A DNA stretch of 64,000 bases from contig CAVVFO010000001.1 in assembly GCA_963747595.1 (NCBI GenBank), positions 620,001 through 684,000 on the forward strand, in the 5' to 3' direction. Positions 1 through 9,654 of this stretch are shown piece after piece. The DNA is from Oleiagrimonas sp963747595. GTDB taxonomy: Bacteria > Pseudomonadota > Gammaproteobacteria > Xanthomonadales > Rhodanobacteraceae. Each line of letters opens with the position of its first letter. Within the stretch, counting starts at the first letter, position 1. Made by a program: the position numbers and the translations under genes. The notes under the pieces were generated by a model that saw only the letters and a program-made list of their open reading frames with translations, made no database searches and was not told the DNA's origin.

Positions 1-746
1 CGGTGGTGCAAAGCCTGGGCGGCACCCGCGAGCTGTCGATCAGCATGCAGGCCAAGGATGATCCGGCGGCGCCCAGGCACAGCAACCTCAGCGCGGACAA
101 GATGGCGGACAAGGTCACCGCCGATGTCGCCAAGGCGTTGCGGGCCGGGGGGCAGAAGGTCGACGTCAAACCCAACGGGTTCGTCGGCCCACAGGTGGGC
201 AAGGAACTGCGCAACAGCGGCATCTATGCGGTGATCTTCGTCATCATCGGAATCATGGGGTATCTGTGGATCCGCTTCGAGCGACGCTTCGCCATCGCCG
301 CGCTGATCACGGAGGTCCACGATGCGCTGGTCACCGTGGGCATCATCGCGCTGGTGCAGCGCCAGTTCGACCTCACCGTGCTGGCCTCGGTGCTGGCGGT
401 GGTCGGCTATTCCATCAACGACAAGGTGGTGGTGTTCGACCGCGTGCGCGAACTGTTCCGGCTGGCGCGCAAGGCCGAGCCCGAGGAAGTGCTCAATCGC
501 GCCATCAACAACACCCTGTCGCGCACCATCATCACCTCCGGGTTTACCGCCATCACCATGGGCGCGCTGTACTTCTTCGGAGGACCCGTGGTGCACGGTT
601 TCGCCATCACCATGCTGATCGGCATCCTGGTGGGTACGCTGTCCTCGATCTTCATCGCCAGTCCCATCCTGCTGTGGCTGGGCGTGTCCAAGAAGGACCT
701 GATGCCGGTGACCAAGGACAATCCGGAGCTCGCGCGGCGGCCCTGA
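1..746 (+). CDS. secF: Protein translocase subunit SecF (3' part)
   Basis: C-terminal part of SecF, an inner-membrane partner of SecD that uses the proton gradient to help SecYEG export proteins. The reading frame is already open at the left edge, so the true start lies outside the window. Visible are the end of the periplasmic P1 region (GFVGPQVGKELRNSG), five hydrophobic segments, and the conserved SecF signature around VVGYSINDKVVVFDRVRE in the fourth to fifth membrane helices. It ends with a short charged tail. secD would be expected just upstream, because secDF pairs are normally adjacent. The next gene, motA, has its own promoter about 230 bases downstream. Confidence 0.96.
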   Translation, partial: VVQSLGGTRELSISMQAKDDPAAPRHSNLSADKMADKVTADVAKALRAGGQKVDVKPNGFVGPQVGKELRNSGIYAVIFVIIGIMGYLWIRFERRFAIAALITEVHDALVTVGIIALVQRQFDLTVLASVLAVVGYSINDKVVVFDRVRELFRLARKAEPEEVLNRAINNTLSRTIITSGFTAITMGALYFFGGPVVHGFAITMLIGILVGTLSSIFIASPILLWLGVSKKDLMPVTKDNPELARRP

Positions 747-975
747 TTTCCAGTGGTGCCGAGTTGGGCTGACCGATCCACAAGGGCTTTCTGACCGAAG
801 GCTCCGTGAGACTTTGTGCCTGAGCCATGCGACGGCCCACCTGCCGGCGGGTGACGGCTCGGCGTTCTCGCATGGCGGCGCGGGTATCGCTCTGTCTCCC
901 GCATGCAAGTGTCCTTGTCGCTACACCTCTCGAGCCGGACTGCATCCGAAGCCCGGCGAACCGGCATGGCGGGAT

Positions 976-1002
976 TCAACTTTCTGTGGCACCAGCCGAT
1001 AC
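976..1002 (+). promoter_or_regulatory. Sigma-28 (FliA)-type promoter for motAB
   Basis: TCAACTTT at 976-983, an 11-base spacer, then GCCGATAC at 995-1002. The family consensus is TAAAGTTT-N11-GCCGATAA, so six of eight and seven of eight positions match with exact spacing. It lies 43 bases before the motA ATG, as expected for a late flagellar (class III) operon. Found by eye; not scored statistically. Confidence 0.65.
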
Positions 1003-1044
1003 GCACCGGGTAAAGATGGAATTTTCCGGATTCGGACGTGCACC

Positions 1045-1899
1045 ATGCTGGTCATTGTTGGCTCGATCATCGTTCTCAGCTGTGTCTTTGGTGGTTTCGT
1101 GCTTGCGCACGGCCATCTGGCCGCACTGTGGCAGCCATTCGAGCTGTTGATCATCGGCGGAGGCGCACTGGGCGCGTTCATCACCTCCAACCCCGGGCAC
1201 ATCGTCAAGGGAGCCTTCGGCGAAGCGCTGAAGCTGCTCAAGGGCCCGACCTACCGCAAGCAGGATTTCATCGATCTGCTGGCGCTGCTGCACGACTTGT
1301 TCAACAAGGTGCGCAAGGAAGGCATGATGGCGCTGGAGGAGGATATCGAGGATCCCGAATCCAGCGCGTTGTTCCGCAAGTACCCGCGACTGGTCAAGGA
1401 GCATCACCTGATCGAGTTCCTCACCGACTGCATGCGCCTGATCGTGGGCGGCAACATGGATCCGCACGAACTCGAACACCTGCTGGACGTGGAGCTGGAG
1501 ACACACCACGAGGAGCAGGAAGCTCCCGCACACGCGGTGCAGAACATGGCCGATGCCTTGCCCGGTTTCGGCATCGTGGCGGCGGTCATGGGCATCGTCA
1601 TCACCATGTCGTCGCTGGCCGGTCCATCGGCGGACATCGGCGAGCACATCGCCGCGGCCCTGGTGGGGACTTTCCTGGGCATTCTCCTGTGCTACGGCTT
1701 CGTCGGTCCGGTGGGGTCGGCGATGGAGGCGCGTGCGATCGAGGACGGCAAGCCGTTCGAATGCGTGAAGGTGGCGCTTCTGGCGAATCTTCGCGGCTAC
1801 AACCCCAAGGTGGCCGTGGAATTTGCCCGCAAGACGCTGCCGGCCAAGGCGCGCCCCAATTTTCTGGATCTTGAAGAGCATCTCAAGGCGGCACGCTGA
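1045..1899 (+). CDS. motA: Flagellar motor stator protein MotA
   Basis: MotA forms, with MotB, the proton-driven stator of the flagellar motor in the inner membrane. The 284-residue product starts MLVIVGSIIVLSC; I chose the ATG at 1045 rather than the longer open frame because it gives the usual MotA length, starts directly with the first membrane helix and lies just after a sigma-28-like promoter. Four hydrophobic segments are visible (about residues 1-25, 30-50, 170-195 and 200-225), with a large charged cytoplasmic loop between helices 2 and 3. The late segment ALPGFGIVAAVMGIVITM carries the conserved Pro-Gly-Phe-Gly region. motB follows after 9 bases. No other flagellar genes are in the window. 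Confidence 0.95.
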   Translation: MLVIVGSIIVLSCVFGGFVLAHGHLAALWQPFELLIIGGGALGAFITSNPGHIVKGAFGEALKLLKGPTYRKQDFIDLLALLHDLFNKVRKEGMMALEEDIEDPESSALFRKYPRLVKEHHLIEFLTDCMRLIVGGNMDPHELEHLLDVELETHHEEQEAPAHAVQNMADALPGFGIVAAVMGIVITMSSLAGPSADIGEHIAAALVGTFLGILLCYGFVGPVGSAMEARAIEDGKPFECVKVALLANLRGYNPKVAVEFARKTLPAKARPNFLDLEEHLKAAR

Positions 1900-1908
1900 G
1901 GTCGAGCC

Positions 1909-2928
1909 ATGAAAGAGAATGGACCGCCACCGATTATCGTTCGTCGCGTGAAGCGAACGCGCGGCGGCCGCCATGGTGGCGCATGGAAGGTTGCCTATGC
2001 CGACTTCGTGACTGCCATGATGGCCTTTTTCCTGGTCATGTGGTTGTTGGGGATGGGTACCAACAAGCAGCGCGGCGCCATCTCCAAGTATTTCAACGAT
2101 CCGAGCATGACCCAGGGCGTTTCCGCTGTGCCCCCCTCGGGCGCAATGGGGCCGGGTGGCGCCAGCGACAGCATGATCAAGCTGGGCGGAGCCATGGACC
2201 TGCCCAAGCCGCCGATCCATGGCTCCAGCCACGATCACGCCAAGCCATCACCCTTGAACGCCGAGGAGGCCGCCAGGAGACTGGAACACAAGCGTCTGGA
2301 GGCGTTACAGGAAAAACTGCACGCGGCCATCGAGCGCAGTCAGGCACTGAAGCCGTTCAAGGATCAGCTGTTCCTGGATATCACCCCCGCGGGCCTGCGC
2401 ATCCAGATCGTGGACAAGAAGAACCGCCCCATGTTCGACACCGGCAGCGCCACACTCAAGCCGTACACCGCGAAAATCCTGCATGAGCTGGCTGGCTTCA
2501 TCAATCAGGTGCCCAATCTGATCAGCATTTCAGGGCACACGGATGACGCCTCCTACGCCAACGAGCGTCATTTCAGCAACTGGGAATTGTCGGCGGACCG
2601 TGCCAACGCCGCGCGCCGTGCACTGGTGGCCGGGGGCATGCGCGTGAACAAGGTATCGCGGGTGGTCGGCCTCGCCGATTCGGTGCCGTTCGACAAGGCG
2701 CATCCCGGCGCCGCAATCAATCGGCGCATCGCCATCGTGGTCATGACCAAGGCGGCGGCCGAGGCCGCCATGTCGCCGCAGATGGCATCGTCCAGTGACA
2801 GGCGGGAGGCCGGCTTGCCATTGCCGGCCAAGCTGCAGTCCGCAACAGTGCAGATTCCCGCAGTGACCATTTCGCCGGTCGCCGCGAACGCCGCGGTGAA
2901 GGCTGACGGCGCCATGAAAAAACCGTGA
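1909..2928 (+). CDS. motB: Flagellar motor stator protein MotB
   Basis: MotB anchors the stator to peptidoglycan and carries the proton-binding aspartate. The single membrane helix at about residues 28-50 contains Y-A-D-F, with the aspartate at residue 32 exactly as in E. coli MotB. A flexible 90-residue linker rich in Pro, Gly and His follows, then an OmpA-like peptidoglycan-binding domain (about 155-280) with the signatures ISGHTDDA and LSADRANAARR. The C-terminal 55 residues are low-complexity Ala/Pro/Lys. Length (339 residues) is ordinary. Co-transcription with motA is implied by the 9-base gap. Confidence 0.95.
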   Translation: MKENGPPPIIVRRVKRTRGGRHGGAWKVAYADFVTAMMAFFLVMWLLGMGTNKQRGAISKYFNDPSMTQGVSAVPPSGAMGPGGASDSMIKLGGAMDLPKPPIHGSSHDHAKPSPLNAEEAARRLEHKRLEALQEKLHAAIERSQALKPFKDQLFLDITPAGLRIQIVDKKNRPMFDTGSATLKPYTAKILHELAGFINQVPNLISISGHTDDASYANERHFSNWELSADRANAARRALVAGGMRVNKVSRVVGLADSVPFDKAHPGAAINRRIAIVVMTKAAAEAAMSPQMASSSDRREAGLPLPAKLQSATVQIPAVTISPVAANAAVKADGAMKKP

Positions 2929-3122
2929 CTCGCCAGGTCGCATGACGCCTCGACAGGAGGTGCCCGAGGGGGCGCCCTCACCGCGGGTCCTGCAACTGTG
3001 CCGGCCATGCCGCGAACTTCTGGCGAAACGCGCCGCGTCGCCAGCGCCCGTTCGGCATGTATCCGGCGCCCGGGTGCACCCAGGCGCTGCGGCGACATAA
3101 GGTTCACTCATGGCATAATCGC

Positions 3123-4529
3123 ATGATGAACATCACACCCGTCATCCTGTCCGGTGGCTCAGGTACACGCCTGTGGCCGTTGTCGCGTGAAGCGCATCCC
3201 AAGCAGTTTTTGGCGTTGTCGGGTGAGCACTCCATGCTGCAGTCCACCTGGCTTCGCGTGAGCGAACTGGCTGGCGGGAAGGCGCCGATCATCGTGTGCA
3301 ACAACATGCACCGGTTCATGGTGGCCGAGCAGCTGATGCAGATCGGCTGCACGCCGCAGGCGATGATCCTGGAGCCGGTGGCGCGCAACACCGCTCCCGC
3401 CATCGCCACCGCCGCGTTGCATGCATGTGCCGGCGGCGATGATCCGCTGCTGCTGGTGTTGCCTTCCGATCACGTGATCCGCGACGAAGCCGGATTTCGC
3501 GACGCCGTGCGCAACGCGCAACCTGCGGCGGAGGACGGTGCGCTGGTGACCTTCGGCATCGTGCCCGCCACGGCGGAAACGGGGTATGGCTACATCAAGG
3601 CCGCCGCAGGCGAGGGTGTCCGTGCAGTGCGGCAATTCGTGGAAAAGCCCGATCAGGCCACTGCCGAGGCCTACGTGGCCTCCGGCGAATACGTGTGGAA
3701 CAGCGGCATGTTCCTGTTTCGCGCATCGAGTTACCTCAAGGAGCTGGAGCGGTTGCGCCCGGACATCTTCGCGGCCTGCGAGGCTGCCGTGAAAGAAGCG
3801 CGCGCCGATGCCGATTTCCTGCGGCTGGATCATGCGGCATTCGCCGCAGGCCCGTCCGAGTCCATCGACTACGCGGTCATGGAGCACACCGATGCGGCAC
3901 GCGTGCTGCCGATCGACGTGGGCTGGAACGATGTGGGCTCGTGGAAGGCGCTGTGGGACGTGGCCGAGCACGATTCGCGCGGCAATGCGCATCAGGGTGA
4001 CGTGATGGCGGTGGACTGTCGCGACAACTACGCTTTCAGCGAGCGGCGTCTGATCACCATGATCGGCATGTGCGACACCGTGGTGGTCGATACCGACGAT
4101 GCCGTGCTGGTGGCGCACAAGGACCAGGTCCACAAGGTCAAGGACATCGTCGCTCGCCTCAAGGGTGATGAGCGCGGCGAGGCGGTATTGCATCGCAAGG
4201 TCTATCGGCCATGGGGCGCATACGATTCCATCGACATGGCCGCGCGATTCCAGGTCAAGCGCATCACCGTCAAGCCCGGTGCCACGTTGAGCCTGCAGAT
4301 GCATCATCACCGTGCCGAGCACTGGGTGGTGGTCAGCGGCACCGCCCGTGTCACCCGCGGCGAGGATGTGTTCATCCTGGCCGAGAACGAGTCCACGTTC
4401 ATTCCGCTGGGAACCAAGCATCGTCTGGAAAACCCCGGCAAGGTGCCTCTGGAGCTGATCGAGGTGCAGTCCGGAAGCTACCTGGGCGAGGACGATATCG
4501 TGCGCTTCGAGGATGTCTACGGCCGCTGA
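3123..4529 (+). CDS. xanB: Mannose-1-phosphate guanylyltransferase / mannose-6-phosphate isomerase
   Basis: Bifunctional type II enzyme (ManC/AlgA/XanB family) that makes mannose 6-phosphate and GDP-mannose for LPS or exopolysaccharide. The N-terminal nucleotidyltransferase domain starts with the GTP-binding loop GGSGTRLWPLSRE (from residue 11) and has FVEKP near residue 195. The C-terminal cupin isomerase domain has QMHHHRAEHWVVVSGTA. I start at the ATG at 3123 (another ATG is the next codon), giving 468 residues, the normal length; the open frame extends further upstream without family similarity. It stands alone, between motB and a palindromic repeat, but may feed the polysaccharide cluster 5 kb away. 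Confidence 0.93.
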   Translation: MMNITPVILSGGSGTRLWPLSREAHPKQFLALSGEHSMLQSTWLRVSELAGGKAPIIVCNNMHRFMVAEQLMQIGCTPQAMILEPVARNTAPAIATAALHACAGGDDPLLLVLPSDHVIRDEAGFRDAVRNAQPAAEDGALVTFGIVPATAETGYGYIKAAAGEGVRAVRQFVEKPDQATAEAYVASGEYVWNSGMFLFRASSYLKELERLRPDIFAACEAAVKEARADADFLRLDHAAFAAGPSESIDYAVMEHTDAARVLPIDVGWNDVGSWKALWDVAEHDSRGNAHQGDVMAVDCRDNYAFSERRLITMIGMCDTVVVDTDDAVLVAHKDQVHKVKDIVARLKGDERGEAVLHRKVYRPWGAYDSIDMAARFQVKRITVKPGATLSLQMHHHRAEHWVVVSGTARVTRGEDVFILAENESTFIPLGTKHRLENPGKVPLELIEVQSGSYLGEDDIVRFEDVYGR

Positions 4530-4554
4530 CGGGCGCGGTGGGCAGCAGGGCGCT

Positions 4555-4687
4555 GTAGGGCGGATCAAGGAGCGATGAGCGACGGATCCGCCTGCTTGCA
4601 GATAATTATCCGCCGTTCTCCGCGAGGGACTTCCTTCGGTCTCGGCAAGCAGGCGGATCCGTCGCGCCGCTCCTTGATCCACCCTAC
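4555..4687. repeat. Family A palindromic repeat, copy 1
   Basis: Long imperfect palindrome. The left arm begins gtagggcggatcaaggagcg and the right arm ends cgctccttgatccaccctac, each followed inward by the core gacggatccgcctgcttgc or its complement. The right arm reaches the stop codon of coaE. Related copies occur near 19.2, 23.1, 32.4, 51.0 and 60.4 kb. It lies between convergent genes, where it could act as a bidirectional terminator. Confidence 0.85.
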
Positions 4688-5301
4688 GGGCGGGCGGCCA
4701 GGTCGAGGTAGGTGGCATGCAACCGGCGTATCTGCGGCGGCAGCGCGTCCGGCGCGCCGTTGTTGTCGATGATGTCGTCGGCCAGTGCCTGGCGCTGGGC
4801 GTCCGACGCCTGTGCATCGAGCATGCGTTGTGCCAGCGCCTGATCGATGTCGTCGCGTTGCATCAGGCGGTCGCGTCGCAGTGCCGCGTCGGCGGCGACC
4901 ACGACCACTCGGTCGACCCAGTCGTAGCGCGGCCATGTTTCGGCCAGCAGCGGAATCGACAGAACGCAGTAAGGCCCCTCGTCGTTGTCGGCGAGCTGGC
5001 GCAGGTGCTGGTTGACCAGCGGGTGCACGATGGCTTCCAGCTGCTTTCGTGCGGCGTCGTCCTCGAAGACCCGTTTGCGCACGGCGGCGCGATCCAGGCT
5101 GCCGTCCGCGCGCAGCACATCGGACCCGAACTGCTTCACGATCTCGGACAGTCCCTGCGTCCCCACGGCGACCACTGCGCGTGCGGCATCGTCCGCATCG
5201 TGCACGTGGATATCCAGATCGCGAAAGCCCCGGGCGACCGCACTCTTGCCGGATGCGATGCCGCCGGTCAGGGCGACCACAAAGCCGCGTTTGCCGTTCA
5301 C
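4684..5301 (-). CDS. coaE: Dephospho-CoA kinase
   Basis: CoaE catalyses the last step of coenzyme A synthesis, phosphorylating the ribose of dephospho-CoA. The 205-residue product has the P-loop GGIASGKS at residues 13-20, the HVHDADDAAR segment, and the conserved IVHPLV and SIPLLAE blocks of the CoA-binding lid region. It is the last gene of the minus-strand pilB-pilC-pilD-coaE run, an order typical of Xanthomonadales and Pseudomonas relatives. Its final residues and stop codon overlap the edge of a family A palindrome. Confidence 0.96.
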   Translation of the reverse strand: MNGKRGFVVALTGGIASGKSAVARGFRDLDIHVHDADDAARAVVAVGTQGLSEIVKQFGSDVLRADGSLDRAAVRKRVFEDDAARKQLEAIVHPLVNQHLRQLADNDEGPYCVLSIPLLAETWPRYDWVDRVVVVAADAALRRDRLMQRDDIDQALAQRMLDAQASDAQRQALADDIIDNNGAPDALPPQIRRLHATYLDLAARP

Positions 5302-5399
5302 GCGCGTCCTCCGGCGATATTGTCGATGGCCGCGTCATCGCGGTGACTGGATCTCGTCATGGCGCCAGCATCATGGAAGCAGTACTCCGAAACAAGCGC

Positions 5400-6257
5400 T
5401 CAGCGCATGCCGACCATCTGCAGGTAGGCCTGCAGCAGCTGCGGCCCGGCCATGAACCAGATCCACCCCGCCACCGCAATGAACGGCCCGAAAGGGATGG
5501 GTATCTGGCGGTCACGCTTGCGCAACACCATCAGGCCGACGCCGACGACAGCGCCCACCAGCGAGGAGATCAGCACGGTCGGAAGGATCGCCAGCGGCCC
5601 CATCCACGCGCCCAGCGCACCCAGCAGCTTGAAGTCGCCATAGCCCATGCCTTCCTTGCCAGTGGTGAGCTTGAACAGCCAATACACGCTCCATAGGCTC
5701 ACGTAGCCGATCGCAGCGCCGAGGATGGACGGGCCGGGTGCCACGAAAAAGCCGGACAGCGACAGCAGCAGGCCCAGCCACAGCAGGGGCAGGGTGATCT
5801 GGTCCGGCAGCAGCTGGGTGCGCACGTCGATGCCTGCCAGTGCGATCAGTGACCAGGTGAGAAGCAGGCCCGCCACGGCCGCCGGGTGCGGGCCAAAGCG
5901 CAGCAACACCAGTGCGCTGAGTACGCCACAGATCAGTTCCACCAATGGGTACTGCGCGGAAATGCGGGTGCGGCAATAGCGGCAGCGGCCGCGCAGCACC
6001 AGCCAGCTCAGCAGCGGGATGTTGTCCAGTGCGGAGAGGCGGTGCTTGCATGCGGGGCAGTGCGACGGCTCGCGCACCAGATCGGGTGGGGCGGGCGGCG
6101 CGCCCTCGTCCAGCTCCAAGAGCTCCTGCGCATCGCATCGCCAGGCATGTGCCAGGCGCGCCGGCAGGCGCAGGATCACCACGTTGAGAAAACTGCCGAC
6201 CAGGAGTCCCAGCACACCGGCCAGGGCGATCCAGACGGCAAATGGAAGGTGCGGCAT
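5400..6257 (-). CDS. pilD: Type IV prepilin peptidase PilD
   Basis: Inner-membrane aspartyl protease that cleaves prepilins after the conserved glycine and N-methylates the new phenylalanine. The product has the zinc-binding block C-P-A-C and C-R-Y-C between the first two helices, followed by multiple membrane segments and the conserved MGYGDFKLLGALGAW motif carrying a catalytic aspartate (GxGDxK/FKL); the other aspartate is in GIDVRTQLLPD. I prefer the ATG at 6257 (285 residues) over a TTG 12 bases upstream. Predicted substrates in this window are the pilins at 26.2-26.7 kb and the broken one at 24 kb. Downstream of pilC on the same strand. Confidence 0.95.
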   Translation of the reverse strand: MPHLPFAVWIALAGVLGLLVGSFLNVVILRLPARLAHAWRCDAQELLELDEGAPPAPPDLVREPSHCPACKHRLSALDNIPLLSWLVLRGRCRYCRTRISAQYPLVELICGVLSALVLLRFGPHPAAVAGLLLTWSLIALAGIDVRTQLLPDQITLPLLWLGLLLSLSGFFVAPGPSILGAAIGYVSLWSVYWLFKLTTGKEGMGYGDFKLLGALGAWMGPLAILPTVLISSLVGAVVGVGLMVLRKRDRQIPIPFGPFIAVAGWIWFMAGPQLLQAYLQMVGMR

Positions 6258-6404
6258 GCGTGGTACCAATAAAGCGTGACGAACCCGTCATGCCCTCATC
6301 CCGGCGAAGAGGGGATGGCGGCAGCCGGGTTACAGGGTGTCAGGGATGGCAAAGAGGCGGCGACGGTCCAACGGGAGGCGCGGCCGGCGGGAGGCGACGC
6401 TGCA

Positions 6405-7673
6405 TCAGAACGTGCCGGCGAGCTTGAAGATCGGCAGGTACAGGGAAATCACCATACCGCCCACCAGCACGCCCAGAATCACCATGATGATCGGTTCCAG
6501 CAGCGTGCTCAGCGTGTCCACGGCATTATTGACCTCTTCCTCATAGAATTCGGCCACCTTGAACAGCATGTTGTCCAGCGCACCGGATTCCTCGCCGATG
6601 GCGGTCATCTGCACCACCATGTTGGGGAACACGCCGGTCTGGCGCATGGCCAGCTGCAACTGGTGGCCCACCGCCACGTCATCGCGCATCTGTTTGACCG
6701 CTTCGCCGTAGACGATGCTGCCGGTGGCGCCGGCCACTGCATCCATTGCTTCCACCAGAGGCACGCCGGCGCGGAAGGTCACGCCCAGCGTACGCGCGAA
6801 ACGGGCAATGGCGGACTGGCGCATGATGTTGCCCATGACCGGCATGCGCAGCATGAAGCGGTCCAGGAAGTGGGCGAACTTCAGCGAGCGTTTCTTCGCC
6901 ATCACCAGTGCCACCACGCCGCCGATGATGGCGCCGATCACCACGTACCAGTACGACTGCATGAACTTCGAGGCGGAAATCACGATCTGCGTGGGCGCAG
7001 GCAATGCCGCGCCGGCGTTGGTGAACACCTGCTGGAACACGGGCACCACGAACAACAGCAGGATCATGCTGACCAGCAGCGCCACCACCAGCACCATGAT
7101 CGGGTAGAACAGCGCTTTCTTGATCTTGGACTTGATCGCTTCCATGCGCTCCTTGTACGTGGCCACCGTATCCAGCACGGTGTCCAGCACACCGGCCGAT
7201 TCGCCGGCCTGCACCAGGTTGCGGTAGAGCTCGTCGAACTGGATCGGATACTGGCCCAGCGCTTCATGCAGGGACGAGCCGCCCTCGATATGCGTCTTCA
7301 CATCCACCAGCATGTTCTTGAAACGCGGATTGCGCTGGCCGCCGGCGATGATCTCGAAGGCCTGCACCATGGGCACGCCCGAGGCCATCATGGTGGCGAT
7401 CTGGCGACTGAAAATGGCCACGTCGCGCGGCTTGACCGTTTTTCCGGCAGCGCCGAACAGGGGCTTGGGCTTCTCGCGCACCTGCTGCGGGTTCATGCCC
7501 TGGCGACGCAGCTCCGCCTTGACGAGCGAGGCATTCTTGGCCTGCATCTCGCCCTTCATCTTCTTGCCGCGCTTGTCCAGCGCGGACCACTCGTATACGG
7601 CCAGCTTGCTCACTTCGGCACGGGAGGCGCCGAGTTTGCGAGCGTTTCTGGCATCAGCAGCGGCAGTCGCCAT
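6405..7673 (-). CDS. pilC: Type IV pilus inner-membrane platform protein PilC
   Basis: PilC is the polytopic platform that connects the PilB/PilT ATPases to pilin assembly. Two GspF/T2SSF domains are visible: the first around IFSRQIATMMASGVPMVQAFEII, the second around FARTLGVTFRAGVPLVEAMD, each followed by long membrane helices. The ATG at 7673 is preferred over an upstream in-frame start at 7694 because a GGGGGA Shine-Dalgarno lies 9 bases before it. Product 422 residues, normal for PilC. It follows pilB by 68 bases and precedes pilD. Confidence 0.96.
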   Translation of the reverse strand: MATAAADARNARKLGASRAEVSKLAVYEWSALDKRGKKMKGEMQAKNASLVKAELRRQGMNPQQVREKPKPLFGAAGKTVKPRDVAIFSRQIATMMASGVPMVQAFEIIAGGQRNPRFKNMLVDVKTHIEGGSSLHEALGQYPIQFDELYRNLVQAGESAGVLDTVLDTVATYKERMEAIKSKIKKALFYPIMVLVVALLVSMILLLFVVPVFQQVFTNAGAALPAPTQIVISASKFMQSYWYVVIGAIIGGVVALVMAKKRSLKFAHFLDRFMLRMPVMGNIMRQSAIARFARTLGVTFRAGVPLVEAMDAVAGATGSIVYGEAVKQMRDDVAVGHQLQLAMRQTGVFPNMVVQMTAIGEESGALDNMLFKVAEFYEEEVNNAVDTLSTLLEPIIMVILGVLVGGMVISLYLPIFKLAGTF

Positions 7674-7741
7674 GCGCTTTGTTCCCCCAGCCATTGTTTG
7701 TTTTCATGCGCCACCCCGCACCCGCAAGGATGGAGAGTGCA

Positions 7742-9475
7742 TCAATCCTTGGTCACACGGTTGATCTCGGCCATGCTGGTCACGCCCTGCATCACCTTCA
7801 GCAAGGCCGAGTCGTGCAGGTCGTTGATGCCCGCCTTGCCCGCCACTTCGGCAATCTGCATGGCGTTGCCGCCTTCCAGCACGATCTGCTGGATATCCTC
7901 CAGCATCGGCATCACCTGATAGATGCCCACGCGGCCCTTGAAGCCGTCGTTGCAGCCATCGCAGCCATGCGCCTTCATGATCCTGAAGCCCGTGTCGATC
8001 TGTTCCTGGGTGAAGCCTTCGGCCAGCAGCGCATTCTCCGGCAGCTCGTGCGTTGTCTTGCAATCGTGCAAACGCCGCGCCAGACGCTGGGCGATCACCA
8101 GGGTGACCGACGAGGTGATGTTGTAGGGGGCGATGCCCATGTTCATCAGGCGCGCCACGGTTTGCGGCGCATCGTTGGTATGCAGGGTGGACAGCACCAT
8201 GTGGCCGGTCTGCGCGGCCTTGATGGCGATCTCCGCGGTTTCCAGGTCACGGATCTCGCCGACCATGATCACGTCCGGATCCTGGCGCAGGAACGAGCGC
8301 AGTGCAGCGGCGAAGGTCATGCCGCGCTTGACGTTCTGCTGCACCTGATTGATGCCGTCGACGCGGATTTCCACCGGATCTTCCACCGTGGAAATGTTCA
8401 GGCCGTCATCCTTGTTGAGGATGTTCAGCGCCGTGTACAGCGACACCGTCTTGCCCGATCCGGTGGGGCCGGTCACCAGCACCATGCCGTAGGGTTTGTG
8501 GATGGCGTCCACGAACAGGCGCTTCTGGTCTTCCTCGTAACCGAGCTTGTCGATCCCCATCTTGGCTGCCGAGGCATCCAGGATGCGCAGCACGATCTTT
8601 TCGCCGAACAGCGTAGGCAGCGTGCTGACGCGGAAATCGATGGCCTTGGTCTTGGAGAGGTTCAACTTCAGGCGCCCGTCCTGCGGTACGCGGCGCTCGG
8701 CGATATCCAGCCCGGCCATGACCTTCAGGCGCGATGAAATCCTGTTGCTCAGCTGAATCGGCGCCTTGGCGTGCTGACGCAGCAGGCCGTCCATGCGCAG
8801 GCGCACGCGGTACTGCGATTCGTACGGCTCGAAATGCACGTCCGAAGCGCCGCGCTTGATGGCATCCAGCAGCACCTTGTTGACGAACTTGACCACCGGC
8901 GTGTCGTCGGCGACGTTGGTATCCACTCCGCCGGAGGCATCGCCGGTTTCCATGTCGCCGGCTTCCAGCTCCAGGTTCTCCAGCGACTCGTCATCCATGC
9001 CTTCCATGGTGGTGGACTGGGCCGCCAGGGCATGTTCGATGGTGCGTTCCAGCTGCTGCCGTTCCACCAGCACCGGCTCCACCAGGCAGTTGGAATGGAA
9101 CTTCACCTCGTCCAGCGCATGCGACTGGGTAGGATCGGCCACGCCCACGAACAGACGCTTGCCGCGCTGGAACAGCGGCAGCACCTGATGCTTGGTGATC
9201 AGCGCCTCGGTGACCACGGTCATCGGCAGCTGCGCCACGTGCAGGCTGCTCACATCCAATAACGGGATGCCGAACTCGGCCGAGGTCACCTGGGCGATGC
9301 GGCTGCTGTCGACAAGGCCATGCTCCACCAGCCATGTGGCCAGCGGCACGCGGTTCTTGGCTGCGTCCTGGACTGCCTTGCGCGCATCGGCCTCCGGCAA
9401 GACGCCGTCAAAAACCAGACGGCGGGCCATGCCGGTCAGGCCCAGGAGCGCAGGGGGCTGCATCTGAGTTGCCAT
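7742..9475 (-). CDS. pilB: Type IV pilus assembly ATPase PilB
   Basis: Hexameric cytoplasmic ATPase that powers pilus extension. The N-terminal GspE-type domain spans about residues 1-150. The ATPase domain has Walker A GPTGSGKT, the Walker B region DPDVIMVGEIRD, and the histidine box STLHTNDAP. Near the C-terminus a C-D-G-C motif supplies part of the zinc site, but the first half reads H-D-C-K-T-T, so only one cysteine of the usual C-x-x-C is seen there. Product 577 residues. First gene of the pilB-pilC-pilD-coaE block; the pilins lie 15 kb upstream, separated by a polysaccharide cluster. Confidence 0.96.
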   Translation of the reverse strand: MATQMQPPALLGLTGMARRLVFDGVLPEADARKAVQDAAKNRVPLATWLVEHGLVDSSRIAQVTSAEFGIPLLDVSSLHVAQLPMTVVTEALITKHQVLPLFQRGKRLFVGVADPTQSHALDEVKFHSNCLVEPVLVERQQLERTIEHALAAQSTTMEGMDDESLENLELEAGDMETGDASGGVDTNVADDTPVVKFVNKVLLDAIKRGASDVHFEPYESQYRVRLRMDGLLRQHAKAPIQLSNRISSRLKVMAGLDIAERRVPQDGRLKLNLSKTKAIDFRVSTLPTLFGEKIVLRILDASAAKMGIDKLGYEEDQKRLFVDAIHKPYGMVLVTGPTGSGKTVSLYTALNILNKDDGLNISTVEDPVEIRVDGINQVQQNVKRGMTFAAALRSFLRQDPDVIMVGEIRDLETAEIAIKAAQTGHMVLSTLHTNDAPQTVARLMNMGIAPYNITSSVTLVIAQRLARRLHDCKTTHELPENALLAEGFTQEQIDTGFRIMKAHGCDGCNDGFKGRVGIYQVMPMLEDIQQIVLEGGNAMQIAEVAGKAGINDLHDSALLKVMQGVTSMAEINRVTKD

Positions 9476-9654
9476 GAGAAGAGTGGTCTAATCCCCCGAA
9501 ATCATGAATAAATCTACAGCAAAAGAACCCTTTTGGGCAGCCTGTCCATGGTTGTCGGCCACACAAGCTTCAAGCTTGAACCGAACTATATGGCCTCTGC
9601 CGCGAACCGCGTCACGCCTTGGAGCGATGAAGGCCGGGAAAGTGGGTGTCGCAG

